64,000 nt of DNA from Cryptomeria japonica (GCF_030272615.1 NC_081412.1:673393823-673457822), one strand, 5' to 3'. Shown: positions 1 to 9,873, counted from the first letter of the stretch. Numbers and translations: made by a program. The notes: a model not told the origin generated them from the sequence alone.

Positions 1-623
1 TGGGCTACCAATGCTTGGTTCTGAGAACCTGAAAGTGAATCCAACTACTTAAGCTTAGCTTTCTCACGAGTCAGACGATCACAAAAGACCTCAAAAGAAG
101 GCATGACATGTCGAGCACCCAAGGCATCCATGGTGGAATAGAAGGTCGAAGAGAAAATCTGAAATGGACCCTGAAGCTTGGAGAGGATCAAGAAAATGCA
201 CTCTATATCAATCTTAGTCTTACCACAACCCTGCAAGATAGATCTTTGTTGTTTGAACTTCATCAGAAAGTCCTCAATAGAGAGAAATGAATCAGGTACC
301 AAGGAAGTTAACTCTGCCTCAAGCTGCAAAACTCTGAACTCATTGACAGTACCAAAAAGTCCATCAAACTTGGTCCAAATGGCTTGAGGAGTGAGACAAC
401 TCTCAAGATGAAACTGGAGACTATCAGAAATGTGTAAAGCCATCAATCCCATAGCCTGATCCATATTGTTCCTGTGCTGCATAACCTCAAAGGCACATGT
501 CAACTGAGGCTGAACCTCATCCAAATAGGACCATAACCCTCAAGACTAGAGAAGAGTCATCATGCGACCCTTCCAAGTGTGGTAATTATGCGGTGTGAGA
601 GATTCAATAGGTCTATCGGCCAT
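1..623 (-). pseudogene. gag: Copia Gag (UBN2/Retrotran_gag type), 3' end outside window
   Basis: Translation from the ATG at 621-623 gives the standard Copia Gag opening, with LTPHNYHTWKGRM at residues 9-21. The central part, roughly residues 40-185, carries the UBN2-like helical domain (SLQFHLESCLTPQAIWTKFD and following). TAG at 546-548 and TGA at 540-542 interrupt the start, and TAG at 45-47 interrupts the end. Family-like sequence (LDSLSGSQNQALVA) continues in frame past the last stop to the window edge. The start was chosen because all later Gag sequence is in the same frame. The protein would coat the RNA in the particle; this copy cannot make it full length. Confidence 0.88.
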
Positions 624-1697
624 CCTGTGAACTGTGCATCAACTGCTCTGAATTTTTTAATTATTATTAAGTGGTCTTTCAGAATTAGACAAAAGATGCA
701 GAAGGGGTTTGGTTGTTTTATTTTGGTGTTTGTAGATTCTGGTTTTCTGATGTAAATAATAGAAAGCAAGAAAAAAACACCCCCCCACAATGCAAAAAAC
801 TAATCCCCAGTACGAACCAAAAGCCAGAAAATGATAGAAAGCAGTAACAGGTTGAGACAAAATTATGAGCACCTAAAGAATTTACTGATGAAATAAGCTA
901 TAGATCTGGAAAGAGCACAAAACCACATTTCCAACGCCTATTTGCTTTCAAAAAATGGAGCAAAAACGAGCAAGTTATGCCCCTCGGAGTGCAAAAAGGC
1001 TCATCAGAATTTGACAGAAAAAAAAAGCAATCAAACTGGAAAAATCTGAAAAAATTCCCACACCATTAGAATGGGCTCAGAGTCAACTTTCCAACACCTA
1101 TTCATTTTTGAAAAATGGAGATCGAATGCCCGATTTATGCCCGATTTTTTAAAAATAGCTCCAAAAAATTGAATTGGGCCCTTCTAGCCCTCAGGGGCTT
1201 AAAAAAAAGGCCCCTGGTCCGTTGGGTGACTAGGAGCTAGTGTAGGGGCTGGTGGCGTGGGGGTGGTGCCGCTTGTGCTGGCAGAGGGTGGGAGGTGTAG
1301 GGAGCGGCGGGCCGCTGGGCGACCCGGCGGTGGCTGCATGGCCGCGACCGGTTGTTACTACTGGCGACGGTGGCCGGGCAGTGGCCGCCGGGCTGCACAC
1401 CGGCAGCGCAGTAGATGAAATCGGCAATGCAGTTTTTTTAAAAAAAACTGCATTATTTTTTATGGTTTTTTTTTATTTTGCCTTCTGGAGCAATTGTGTC
1501 CAAATCGGACGTATTTTATATAAAAATAGGGGTTTTTGGGCACTGTGAGCTCAACGGTGAGGTCCGTTTGGGCTCAAAGTGCACCAAAAAAAAACCCCCT
1601 ATTTCAAAATAAAAAACAAAAGACAAACATAGATCTGATGCAACCAAAACCTAGATCTCAAAATCTTTCAAAAAACTGAACAAGCTGCAGCAGATCT
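624..1697 (-). other. E1 untranslated leader between PBS and gag
   Basis: No coherent coding frame spans this 1.07 kb. It holds two related blocks (about 929-974 and 1079-1120), each with a 'tttccaacRcctatt' core followed by a T/A run and 'atggag'. A strongly GC-rich patch lies at about 1225-1425, C-rich on the sense strand. Short Pro/Ser/His-rich ORFs in the patch look like composition effects. The box at 957-974 recurs in the E3 leader at 13861-13878. Confidence 0.7.
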
Positions 1698-1710
1698 GGC
1701 TCTGATACCA
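1698..1710 (-). other. E1 primer-binding site, tRNA-iMet type
   Basis: On the minus strand the sequence is TGGTATCAGAGCC, directly abutting the LTR end. This matches the 3' end of plant initiator tRNA-Met. Confidence 0.92.
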
Positions 1711-2028
1711 TGTAGGATTTGAAAAATACAAATCCACAGAACCCAAAGTAATGTGCATGCAAGAAACTTGTCACAGAGAAAGAAAGAGAACAAAAACAAG
1801 GGTTTTGGCTCTGACAAAGTGAAAAGATTTATTATCAAAGAAAAATTAATCAAGAAGAATGAAAAATACAAGAGATCAATCCTTATAAAGGAGATCAACA
1901 CCGAAAGGAAAACCTAACCCTAAGGTGTGTGCATTTAATAATTAAATATTAATTATTAAATGACTAATATGTGCATAAAGAGAAATCTTAAGAGGAGAGT
2001 AAAGTTAATTAATTACTTTACTCTAACA
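1711..2028 (-). repeat. E1 5' LTR (318 bp)
   Basis: The LTR is bounded by TGT...ACA termini and lies next to the PBS. A TATA-like CTTTATAAGG on the minus strand at 1881-1890 is a likely core promoter. The second LTR is outside the window, so divergence cannot be judged. Confidence 0.88.
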
Positions 2029-2033
2029 ATCTA

Positions 2034-2660
2034 GCCGACATGTAATTTGATATTGTAATAATCTTTGTAAGTCGACGTAAGCAATGATAAGTTGTATAGG
2101 GTATATAGGTCAGTTGGATTAGATCATTTTGAGATAGATATGGGTATGTGGATGTGATATAATGTGAAATATATCAGAGAGATTATGTATGTGAGGATAT
2201 TTTTGTAAGGATTATTCTGGTAAAGGGTTTAGGGTTTCAGATCGGAATAGATAGAGCTTAACCGAAACTGTATTCTAGTATAGAAGATGCTATCTTTTGC
2301 AGTTCATCACTTCTCTGGATTGTATTTTGGATCATATGTAGTCAGCAAGGCTCCTTTTGTTATTAAGAAGTGTGATGTAGGTTGTAAGCCTTCCTCCAAG
2401 TGCAAGCCCCTTATATTTTGTAATATCTCTTCATCTGGCCAATGAATTGATATTGTGGGTCACAAATCCCAACATGGTTTTTCCTCTTTGAGGTTTTCCA
2501 CATATAATTCTATGTGTTATGGTTCTCATTTATGTGATTGGATTATTGGTTGATTTACTTCTTTCAATTATGTATGTATCAATATACCAGTTGGTGTATG
2601 CACTTCCTAGTATAAAACTGATTTGCCCCCCCTCTCAGTGTTATTGGATTCCAATAGTTA
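2034..2660 (+). repeat. Copia-type LTR fragment, possibly a solo LTR
   Basis: The stretch near 2440-2500 (fresh 'aaatccca', then 'tggtttttcctctttgag', then 'gttttccacat') and the C-run with 'ctctcagtgttattgg' near 2625-2650 are the usual R-U5 layout of plant Copia LTRs, and closely resemble the E9 LTR at 48725-48940. No PBS follows, so this is a truncated or solo LTR. E1 appears to have inserted at or near its left side. Exact ends are not resolved. Confidence 0.5.
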
Positions 2661-3189
2661 GGAGTAGGGTGCTAGTACCCTAGCCCTCCTAGTCATGACA
2701 CATTTTGAGGCTTCTTAATGGTAACATGATTTGAGTGAGAACCTAGATCCCATGTTGGCTCATGTAAAAAATTTAAGTTATTTTTTGACAAGCATGTACA
2801 AAAGGAGGTCTACCCATCTCATTTTGAGATACATTAAATCAATTGAAAAATTAAAGCAATCAAACATTTATTCAAATTCTAGTGAGAAAGCAATTAGTCT
2901 TCTTTCAAGCATTGGAGTTGACATTCCTATTTTATGCTTATGAAGACAACATAAAACCCTAATTCATTGTGGAGACAAACAAAACTCCATAAAAACATAT
3001 AACAATAGTCTTTCAGACATTATTCAACATTTTCCTCAAAATAAAATAATTTCTATTACAACAATTCATTTACATTTCATTTATATTTCATGGTTAATTC
3101 CAAAACTAGGGTTTGACCTAAGGAAAACCCTTATGCACAACCATTTCCCTTCTCTAACATGCACATGAATAGCTATGGAGCTGCAATTT
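2661..3189. other. Unassigned AT-rich stretch
   Basis: There is one short open frame (2731-2943) with no family resemblance that I recognise. Nothing else is supported. Confidence 0.4.
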
Positions 3190-3194
3190 TTAGG
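3190..3194. repeat. E2 target-site duplication TTAGG (partner 11040-11044)
   Basis: TTAGG immediately precedes the left LTR and is repeated exactly after the right LTR. This fixes the ends of E2 and shows a single insertion event with no later rearrangement of its borders. Confidence 0.93.
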
Positions 3195-4358
3195 TGATGA
3201 ATACTAAGAGGGGGGGTGAATTAGTATGCCAAAAATTACTGCACTAAAACACTTACACAGTCTAAAGATAAACCGGTAAAGCAGTCTAATAGTCAAACTG
3301 GTTACCACACATGCAAAACAAAATGCGAATCAAACATTCACCCACAAAAGCAATACAAACATAACACAAGATATTTGACATCGAAACCCAACTCGAAAAA
3401 AACCACGGTGAGATGGAACTCACAAGTCACTATTTGCAAAATAGAAACCAGACCGGTTAAGGTCAGATCAGTTAAGGTCTTACAATGTTCTTCACCAGAA
3501 CAGATCCTGTTAGGAATCTCAATCTCTGTTAGGAGATAAGTCCAATTAAAGACTACCTTGTGAGAGGATTTTAGATTCACATGTGTGAACCACCTTGTTA
3601 GAGGATTTTACAAAGGCTTTGAGGCCTACCCGGTTAAGGGCTACAAACTTGTCAAAGATGTGAGTAATCAACAAGTGTTTGATCTATCTAATAGCACAAA
3701 CTGCTTGGTTAGATCCAGTATTGCTCACAGCTAATGCATTCTAGCATTACTTCAGTATTCTCTCTCTCTCACAGTTACAACTTGATCTTCTCCGATAAGA
3801 TCGTTCTCAACTTCCACCTTAAACCCTAGCTCAACATTAACTCTTTCAGCAACAACTTAAAAAACCCTAGACATGATGTCCTTTTAAAGGAATCTGATTT
3901 CATGTCGGTCCAATAGGATTACATTACAATTTCCTAGGTTCAATGAATCTAGACATACTTAGTAACATGACACAAAAAGCACCGTCAATGTGTTGGCACC
4001 GTCAAATAGTCGGTGGATTGGTAACTCATCACAAAATGCCGGTTGGTAACTCATCACAAAGTATTACCGGTTCATACAAAATACTGGTTGCCAGTTTGAT
4101 AAAAAATGAAGATTGGTAAGAATGTGTTGTGCTGCTTTGCTCCCTCATACCATTTGTGATCTACGAACCGCTTGGGGTCGACATACCGCTTCAGACCAGG
4201 AAACACATTTTGCAAAATCACTAGTCTAGAGACTAGTATACAACATACCGGTTGGAACAAATATCGGTTGAGCACAAGCTCATTCATATAAAGGGGATCT
4301 CAATACAAGTGTGTGTCTGTCAATGACAATCACAACATAAACAACAAAAATGCCAACA
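3195..4358 (-). repeat. E2 3' LTR (1164 bp)
   Basis: It matches 9874-11039 along its length, including the 'gggggtgaattagtatgcc' start and the 'aatgccaaca' end (plus-strand view). The plus-strand ends are TGATGAATAC and CCAACA. The TC microsatellite inside is shorter here than in the partner LTR. Confidence 0.95.
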
Positions 4359-4370
4359 ATCTCCCCATTT
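4359..4370 (-). other. E2 polypurine tract
   Basis: On the minus strand the sequence is AAATGGGGAGAT, directly upstream of the 3' LTR start TGTTGGCAT. This is the expected plus-strand priming site. Confidence 0.85.
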
Positions 4371-5004
4371 GGCATTGATGCCAACATTTAGGAAAATAAA
4401 ATTTTGACATCTAAGTGTTTTACAACAAAAACTTGCCATTAACAAAATTGCTCCCCCTAAGCATATACACTATCCCTTAATCAATAGAGTGTATAGCAAT
4501 TTTCCATATAGAGCATAATCATTAGAGAATATAACATATATCACAACATATATCAAAATTTCAAAATAGATACTTCTCTCCCTGATATACTTCTCCCCTG
4601 ATATATCAAAATTTCAAAATTTTAAAACCAAAAACTAGATATACTTCTCCCTCTTTTCCAACAATGACAAAGTACTGTTGAAAAACCTGTTTCCATATAT
4701 ATAAAAGAGTTTATGACAATAATGAATAATATTTGTCAAAAACCACTTTATAGTCTTGCAAAAATTGTTTCATGGAGAGGGACCAGGACTCAAGTAGGGA
4801 GGTTGCCACTTCCTTCTTTGTCTATATCTAGGATACCTGTTCATCCATGGCATCTATTGTGCTCAGTTCCTATGTGACTGTCAGGGATTCCAAGTTCAGA
4901 TAACACTTCTAAAGAATTTGCAGTCATGGAAATAATACTAGTTGAAGCTCCTACAAATACCTAGACCATGTGCTAATCTCTTGCTCCATCTTGGCTAACT
5001 AGAT
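4371..5004 (-). other. E2 3' region after the long ORF
   Basis: The coding frame degrades here; an alternative frame near 4870-4920 reads NSLEVLSELGIPD. Further GGGGAG-type purine boxes occur on the minus strand near 4451-4462, 4595-4605 and 4645-4660. This is compatible with repeated PPT-like motifs before the 3' LTR. Confidence 0.55.
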
Positions 5005-8000
5005 CTAGAACCAGTGAACGGTTTGTTCATATGCTGCAAAGGAGTCATAAGGAGTCTTGAATGTGCCCAAGTAGGATTGTAAGTCTATTTGAAGTTGTTG
5101 CTTCTTGGCTAGCACATCATCACAGAACAAATGAGGTTGATAGATTTTGCTGAGTAGCAAGTTCCCCTCATCCAAGGCATTCCTTATGTCCTTTTGATCC
5201 TTTAGTAGTTCAGTCCTAAGCTCATTTAGCTTCTTCACTAGAGTGACATTAAGAGCCTTTTGGTGCTCTTTCTTTACATTAGCCTTTGCTGCTTCTTCTA
5301 GACTCTACACCTGATCATCCACTATAGTACACAGAAGTTTGAGTTGTGCTAGTGATGAATCAATGTCAGGAAGATTAGTACCAGGAATTAAACTACTAAG
5401 TGTGTCTACAGCCACCTAAATAATATCTTGTTCTCTTTTCCTGTGAATGCCTTCAAGGAACTCTTGGGAAACCTTGATGCTTTGCATAAGCTCAAACTTG
5501 CTTGTAGATTGGAGATCAATGGGGCTTGAGATAGCAGTCGGTTTGGCTTGGCTACTGGTTGCCTTAGGACTTTCCATCTATGTGGTCTTCATTGCTTCAA
5601 TTGTCTTGTCTGCTTCTTCCTTCTTTTTCTTCTCCTTTTCTTCCTTCTCTTTCTCTTCTCTCTTTCTCTTCTCTTCCTCTTCCATTTTCTTCTTGTCTTC
5701 TTCTTCTTTCTACTTTTTCTCTGCTTCTACCTTCTTCTTTGCTTCTTCCTCTTCCTTCTTCTTCTTCTCTTCTGCTTCCTTCTTCTTTTGTTCTTCCTCT
5801 TCCTTCTTCTTCTTCTCTTCTGCTTCCTTCTTCTTCTTCTCTTCCGCTTCCTTCTTTTTCTTCTCCTCTTCTTCCTTCTTTCTCTTCTCTTCCTTATCCT
5901 CTTCTTCTTTCTTTTTCCTTTCATCTTCTTGCTTCTTCTTTTCTTCATCTTTTTGTTTCTCCTCTTCCTCTTTTCTCTTCTCTTCCTTTTTCTTCTGTTT
6001 CTCATCTTCATCCTTCTTCTTTTTCTCTTCCTAGTCTTTTGTCGCTTGTTGTGTGTCCATAGCTTGTTCACCACCCTAATTGGCCTATTGCCCCTATTTA
6101 GTTCCCTCAGAAGGTATGTCCTGAGTGACATCATCTACATCTAAGGCATCGACATCGATGGTGTCAATTGGTTCTTCCACCAGGTTTCCTTCCTCATCAA
6201 AGACCTCATCTAGTTTGGAAATAACTAGTTACTTTCCGCTAGGAGGTTAGCCATTCATGCTTTGTGAGAGATGATGGCATGAGCCATATGTTGATGTGTA
6301 TCCTTTTCAATGTCATCAACTCTCCCCTCCAACAACCAGAGTCTTCTTCTCCTTGTGAAGAAGAGACCTTTATTTTGGTCCAATACATCAAACAATTTTG
6401 AATTTGAGAGTTTGAGGAAGTACTGTGCAAAGACTTTCTCCCTAATCTCCTATTCCTTTTCAATGGCAATGCACCATTTATTATCTAATGCATTAAATAA
6501 TGAATCCAGTGTCTGAGATTTAATCTCTGATGGTGACTGGTCATTTTTACATAAATAAAGAATGATTTCCTGTAGTACTTCATCTTTTTCCTCACTATTG
6601 AATTCATCATAATAATCTATTAAATCATGAAGTAACTTTCTCCTAATATTTTTTACTATTCTTTGACAATGTGTCAAAAGTTTGTATGAGGAGATATCTA
6701 TATTTACCGGTGCGGATGCTGCCAATTCATTCTTCTTCATCTTCTTTGTCTGTCTAGCCTTCTTTGGCTATTCATCAGACTCGGTTTCTTTAGAGTCTGG
6801 TTCTTTTGCCTTAGACTTCCTCTTTATTTCAAAGACTTTTGTCGGTGTTACCTTCAGTTTCTTCATTGTTGGTGACCACTTGGTCACTTTTGGAGTTGCA
6901 GTGGTAGCTGGTGCCAATGTTGCAAGCACTGCCTTAGCTTTCTTAGCTGCCGGTTCTTTTCCCTTCTTCACCGATGGTTCTTCAATTGGTGCGATCCTCT
7001 CCTAGTAGGTTCCAGTCCTCTTAGCCTTTGGATTAAGAGGTGAGGCAATAAGGGTTGAAGCATACCCTTCCAGCATGTCAAACATGACCTCATAGCCCAT
7101 AGGCTCCACTTCCTCCATTCTGGGCTCAACAGCCTCCATTAGACATTTGTCCACTTGAATAGTGAAACAGATGACATCTTTGTATTCCTTCACTATGTCA
7201 CCTGAGATTCTTACCCTCTGACTCATCTTTCTTCTGAACTCATCAAAATATTTGTTCATTACCTCAGGGTGGCTGGTTCCAATGGCTTGCATGCTTTCCT
7301 TTATCTGCTTGGTTACCGGTTGGTCAAGGGATCACTGGACATCTCCTACACCAGGAAAGTAGCCTTGGAAATAGAAAAACAACCCTACCAATAGTTGTCC
7401 AAACTTAAACCTCAGTGGGTTGTCCTATTTGATTGCCTTAAGATTTAGTAGGAGTTGCCTCTGCATGTCGGTGCATAAGTCAAAAGATGCATCCTCTTTT
7501 ATCATTTGGTAAGCGACATTTATCACTGCAGCAGATACAGAATTAATCCTGCTGGCTGAGAATGTTTTGTAGCCTATCACCATGCAAGCGTATTTCACCA
7601 GATCATCCTTGATAGGATTGACTGTCATACCCCGTGAATCACTTGTTGAACTGGTGAGCTTGGTCATATCCATTTTTCTCACTTTTCTCAGGGCTGGCAC
7701 TTCCCCTGTATTGCAGAAGCTGATGACTGCATGAATTGCTTGAGGCGTGATATCATGCATCCTCTCCAGGTACATCTTGTCACCATGGACTCTGCTCAAG
7801 ATGATCCTGATGTGATCCTCTATGAAGTCTTCCAGGAAATATACTGCATTATGGAATTTCTTCTTCTCTATGACACTAAATTCCGGTTTGATCCTTTTGT
7901 CCTTTCTGCAAAATAGACCTAACTAAGTATGAATGGCTAAAGACCCTAGGTCTTCTATTTTGCAATCAATATAATCAGAAATTCCTTCTTTGACTATGAC

Positions 8001-8102
8001 TCCAGCTGGAACTTGTGATAAAGCATTATACTTGGACTTCTTCTGAATGAAACTTTCTAACTCAATGGATGTACTTGAACTATTATGAGATGCAGAAGCC
8101 AT
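5005..8102 (-). pseudogene. E2 ORF2: long non-pol protein, Lys/Glu-rich, unknown function
   Basis: About 1030 codons are recoverable from ATG 8100-8102. One frame runs to about 6240 with stops at 7923-7925, 7425-7427, near 7335, 7012, 6767 and 6448. After one frameshift near 6235-6250 another frame continues to 5005. Segments in order: a Ser-rich start; a globular part (7880-7000) containing HDITPQAIHAVISFC; a Lys/Ala/Pro/Thr-rich basic stretch (6970-6770); a helical part (6740-6450); an acidic linker (EEPIDTIDVDALDVDDVTQ, 6177-6121); a Glu/Lys tract (6036-5602); and a helical end (LRTELLKDQKDIRNALDEGN). I saw no RT, integrase or protease motif and no membrane segment. The globular part is reminiscent of the 'putative plant transposon protein' domain, and the position after a lost pol would fit a Sirevirus env-like ORF. 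Both are inference. Confidence 0.7.
5602..6036 (-). repeat. Glu/Lys codon tract in E2 ORF2 (coding low complexity)
   Basis: About 140 consecutive residues are almost only E and K, with scattered A, D, Q and R, e.g. EEKKKKEAEEKKKKEA. There is a single TAG (near 5710). The 3-4 residue alternation of charges is typical of stable single alpha helices. The plus-strand Ser/Phe/Leu frames and the Arg-rich minus frame over the same DNA are shadows of this tract. Confidence 0.8.
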
Positions 8103-8671
8103 TGAAGAGTATTTCAAGAACACAAAAAATAACTTTCAAACGGGAATTTAGGGCTTCCTGTTTCTACTTCACTTCACTCTCCGTCGAATGCCAAATCACC
8201 ACTTTGTGTTCTCCACTACCGCTTGCAAACTAGATTTGAATCTCTTTCAAGGTTATCCAATTTCTTGAAATCTAAGCTTAAATTGCCTTTTCTTCACTCT
8301 GCACTTGAACACTTTTCTTCGCTCAAAAATAGATAGTGAGAAATGATTTAAAAAATGCATTTATACATGTCTCTCACCTACTGTCATTAATGCTCCTCTA
8401 TTAGGGCGTAAACCCTAATTTGCCTTTTTACCATTTCTGATCTTCTACCAAGCAATGGGTATTGCATACCGATTAAGGTCTTTTACCGGTGTCAACCGGA
8501 GGTTCGAAAGAATTTCGCCATTTGCTCCCCCTAAGCCTTTGAGGCTTAGTTTGCCAGTTCCAATATTTCCACACTAGGTGCAAAAACTGGTTCCTCTTCT
8601 AACAATATTGGTTTCTTCTTCCATGTTTTCTTCATGTCTCCTTGAACTTTTTCAACATCTATTTCTCCTTC
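8103..8671 (-). other. E2 spacer between ORF1 and ORF2
   Basis: There is no coherent coding frame. A purine box GCTTAGGGGGAGC on the minus strand lies at about 8524-8537, like the box near the 3' LTR. A TATA-like motif lies further along. Pol would be expected here in an autonomous relative, so this may be the scar of a pol deletion. Confidence 0.55.
8358..8365 (-). promoter_or_regulatory. Possible internal TATA box for E2 ORF2
   Basis: TATAAATG on the minus strand stands about 256 nt before the ORF2 ATG, in non-coding sequence between the two ORFs. The spacing would allow a roughly 220 nt 5' UTR. Only the motif is seen; activity is inference, and TATA matches arise easily in AT-rich DNA. 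Confidence 0.3.
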
Positions 8672-9835
8672 CTAAGTGACCGGTATATAATCAGATATAC
8701 TTTTTCTGCTTCTACAAAATCTTGCAATGTGACCTGGTTTGTTGTAATGATAGCAAACAAGTCCAGGTGCTCTCCAAGGTCCATTGTACATGTTTTCATT
8801 CTTCCTTCTGCATGTTGTAGCATTGTGACCATGACCATGATAGATCATACAACTTTCTCTCCATTTGGTTGCCACTTGGTGGCCACCACTTCTTGACTGA
8901 TGATTGAAGATATTAAACCAGTTGTGGTTCCAGTTCATAAAAGATTCAGGACTAGTTCCTTGGGTCCTCTGAGGATATCTTCCAGTGTTATCCATTACAG
9001 ACCTGCATTCAAATGCTCTATGCCCAAACTTGTTGCATGCATAACAATGACTATTGAACTTATTGGATCTAGGTACATTGTTGATAAAGTAAGGAAAATT
9101 ATTGTAGGCTTTTCTCCTACATACATTGGTAGTGTGTCCTTCTTTAAGATAGTTAAAGCAAATAGGTTTGAATTTTTGCTTACCTTTTCCTCTAAGTGTC
9201 GGTTGCTTCTTTGATGCTTTAGCCTTTGTCCCTGAGGATTCTCCTTCCTCATGTCCAGAAAAACCAAGACCATTGGTATTCTTTGCCAGTTTAGATGACT
9301 CAAGCTTTTGCTCTAGTTTGATAGTACTTTTGCCAAACTTAACAAGTATTTCCTTTGACTCAAAGAGTTCCTTGGAAATAGCAGTGTTTGTCTCCATAAG
9401 ACTTGCATTTTCAGTGATGGCTATGTTCAGTTCTCCTTGCATGTCTTCTTTTTCCATTCTACTCTCATGAAGGTGAGTAGTTAGTGCACTAATCTCATGT
9501 TTCAACTTAGAGATCTCATGATCTCTGTCCTTTACCAGATCTTCAACTTTTCTTCGGTTCTCAAGCTCTTGACTAAACCGAATAGTTAGTCCTTCCAACT
9601 CCTTTCTTAGATTGGAGTTTGAATCATTCAGCTTATTCACTTCAGCAATCATGGCTTCCATGTTAGCTTCATCTCCAGAACTACTTTTAGATAGTTCCAT
9701 CAGCCTCTCTACATGTTCTCTTCTTTTTGCTTGAGATGCCTTGTATTTGACCATAAGATCATCATAGGCTTGCTCAGACTTAGTGAGCCATTGAGTAAGT
9801 TCCCTCAAGGTGTATTCCCCCATATCTCTTTCCAA
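8672..9835 (-). CDS. gag: E2 ORF1: truncated Gag, coiled coil plus four zinc knuckles
   Basis: This is an uninterrupted frame of 387 codons, the longest intact ORF in the window. Residues 15-185 form a charged heptad-like coiled coil (e.g. LKHEISALTTHLHESRMEKE). Residues 205-370 hold four CCHC-like knuckles: CFNYLKEGHTTNVC, CYACNKFGHRAFEC, CMIYHGHGHNATTC and CYHYNKPGHIARFC. Only the second has both leading cysteines; the other three have Tyr in place of the second Cys. The N-terminal UBN2 domain of Copia Gag is absent. The ATG lies 24 nt from the PBS. Coiled coil followed by knuckles is the layout of the C-terminal half of Sirevirus Gag. It may still bind RNA through the intact knuckle. Confidence 0.8.
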   Translation of the reverse strand: MERDMGEYTLRELTQWLTKSEQAYDDLMVKYKASQAKRREHVERLMELSKSSSGDEANMEAMIAEVNKLNDSNSNLRKELEGLTIRFSQELENRRKVEDLVKDRDHEISKLKHEISALTTHLHESRMEKEDMQGELNIAITENASLMETNTAISKELFESKEILVKFGKSTIKLEQKLESSKLAKNTNGLGFSGHEEGESSGTKAKASKKQPTLRGKGKQKFKPICFNYLKEGHTTNVCRRKAYNNFPYFINNVPRSNKFNSHCYACNKFGHRAFECRSVMDNTGRYPQRTQGTSPESFMNWNHNWFNIFNHQSRSGGHQVATKWRESCMIYHGHGHNATTCRRKNENMYNGPWRAPGLVCYHYNKPGHIARFCRSRKSISDYIPVT

Positions 9836-9858
9836 GTGGTTAAACTTATAGAAAGGTA

Positions 9859-9871
9859 GGCTTTGATACCA
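9859..9871 (-). other. E2 primer-binding site
   Basis: On the minus strand the sequence is TGGTATCAAAGCC, two nucleotides (AT) from the LTR end. It has one mismatch to the usual iMet site TGGTATCAGAGCC. Confidence 0.88.
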
Positions 9872-9873
9872 AT

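Larger units (their letters stand above)
1..2028 (-). mobile_element. E1: Copia LTR retrotransposon, 5' part, runs off left edge
   Basis: Read on the minus strand the order is LTR (1711-2028), primer-binding site (1698-1710), long leader, then a Copia Gag. Protease, integrase and RT would lie left of the window. The LTR starts TGTTAGAG and ends CCTACA on the sense strand. The flanking pentamer ATCTA (2029-2033) would be one half of the target duplication; its partner is outside. Gag has internal stops, so the copy is dead. Its Gag start and a leader box resemble those of E3. Confidence 0.9.

Noticed and set aside
1252-1548. Plus-strand ORF in the GC-rich part of the E1 leader
   Set aside because: It is antisense to the element, has no family features and follows from high GC content.
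1698-1710. tRNA gene suggested by the tRNA-iMet match here and at 12508, 19727, 33804 and 48947
   Set aside because: Only the 3' terminal match of 11-13 bases is present, each next to an LTR; these are primer-binding sites.
2731-2943. 70-codon ORF as a small host gene
   Set aside because: There is no homology that I recognise, no promoter context, and it lies in AT-rich inter-element DNA.
5727-6134. Arg/Lys-rich minus-strand frame resembling a nucleic-acid-binding protein
   Set aside because: It is the same tract read one frame off. The Glu/Lys frame links in frame to coherent sequence on both sides over most of its length.
5447-6144. Long Ser/Phe- and Leu/Phe-rich plus-strand frames that look like membrane proteins
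   Set aside because: They are antisense shadows of the Glu/Lys codon tract of E2 ORF2 on the minus strand.
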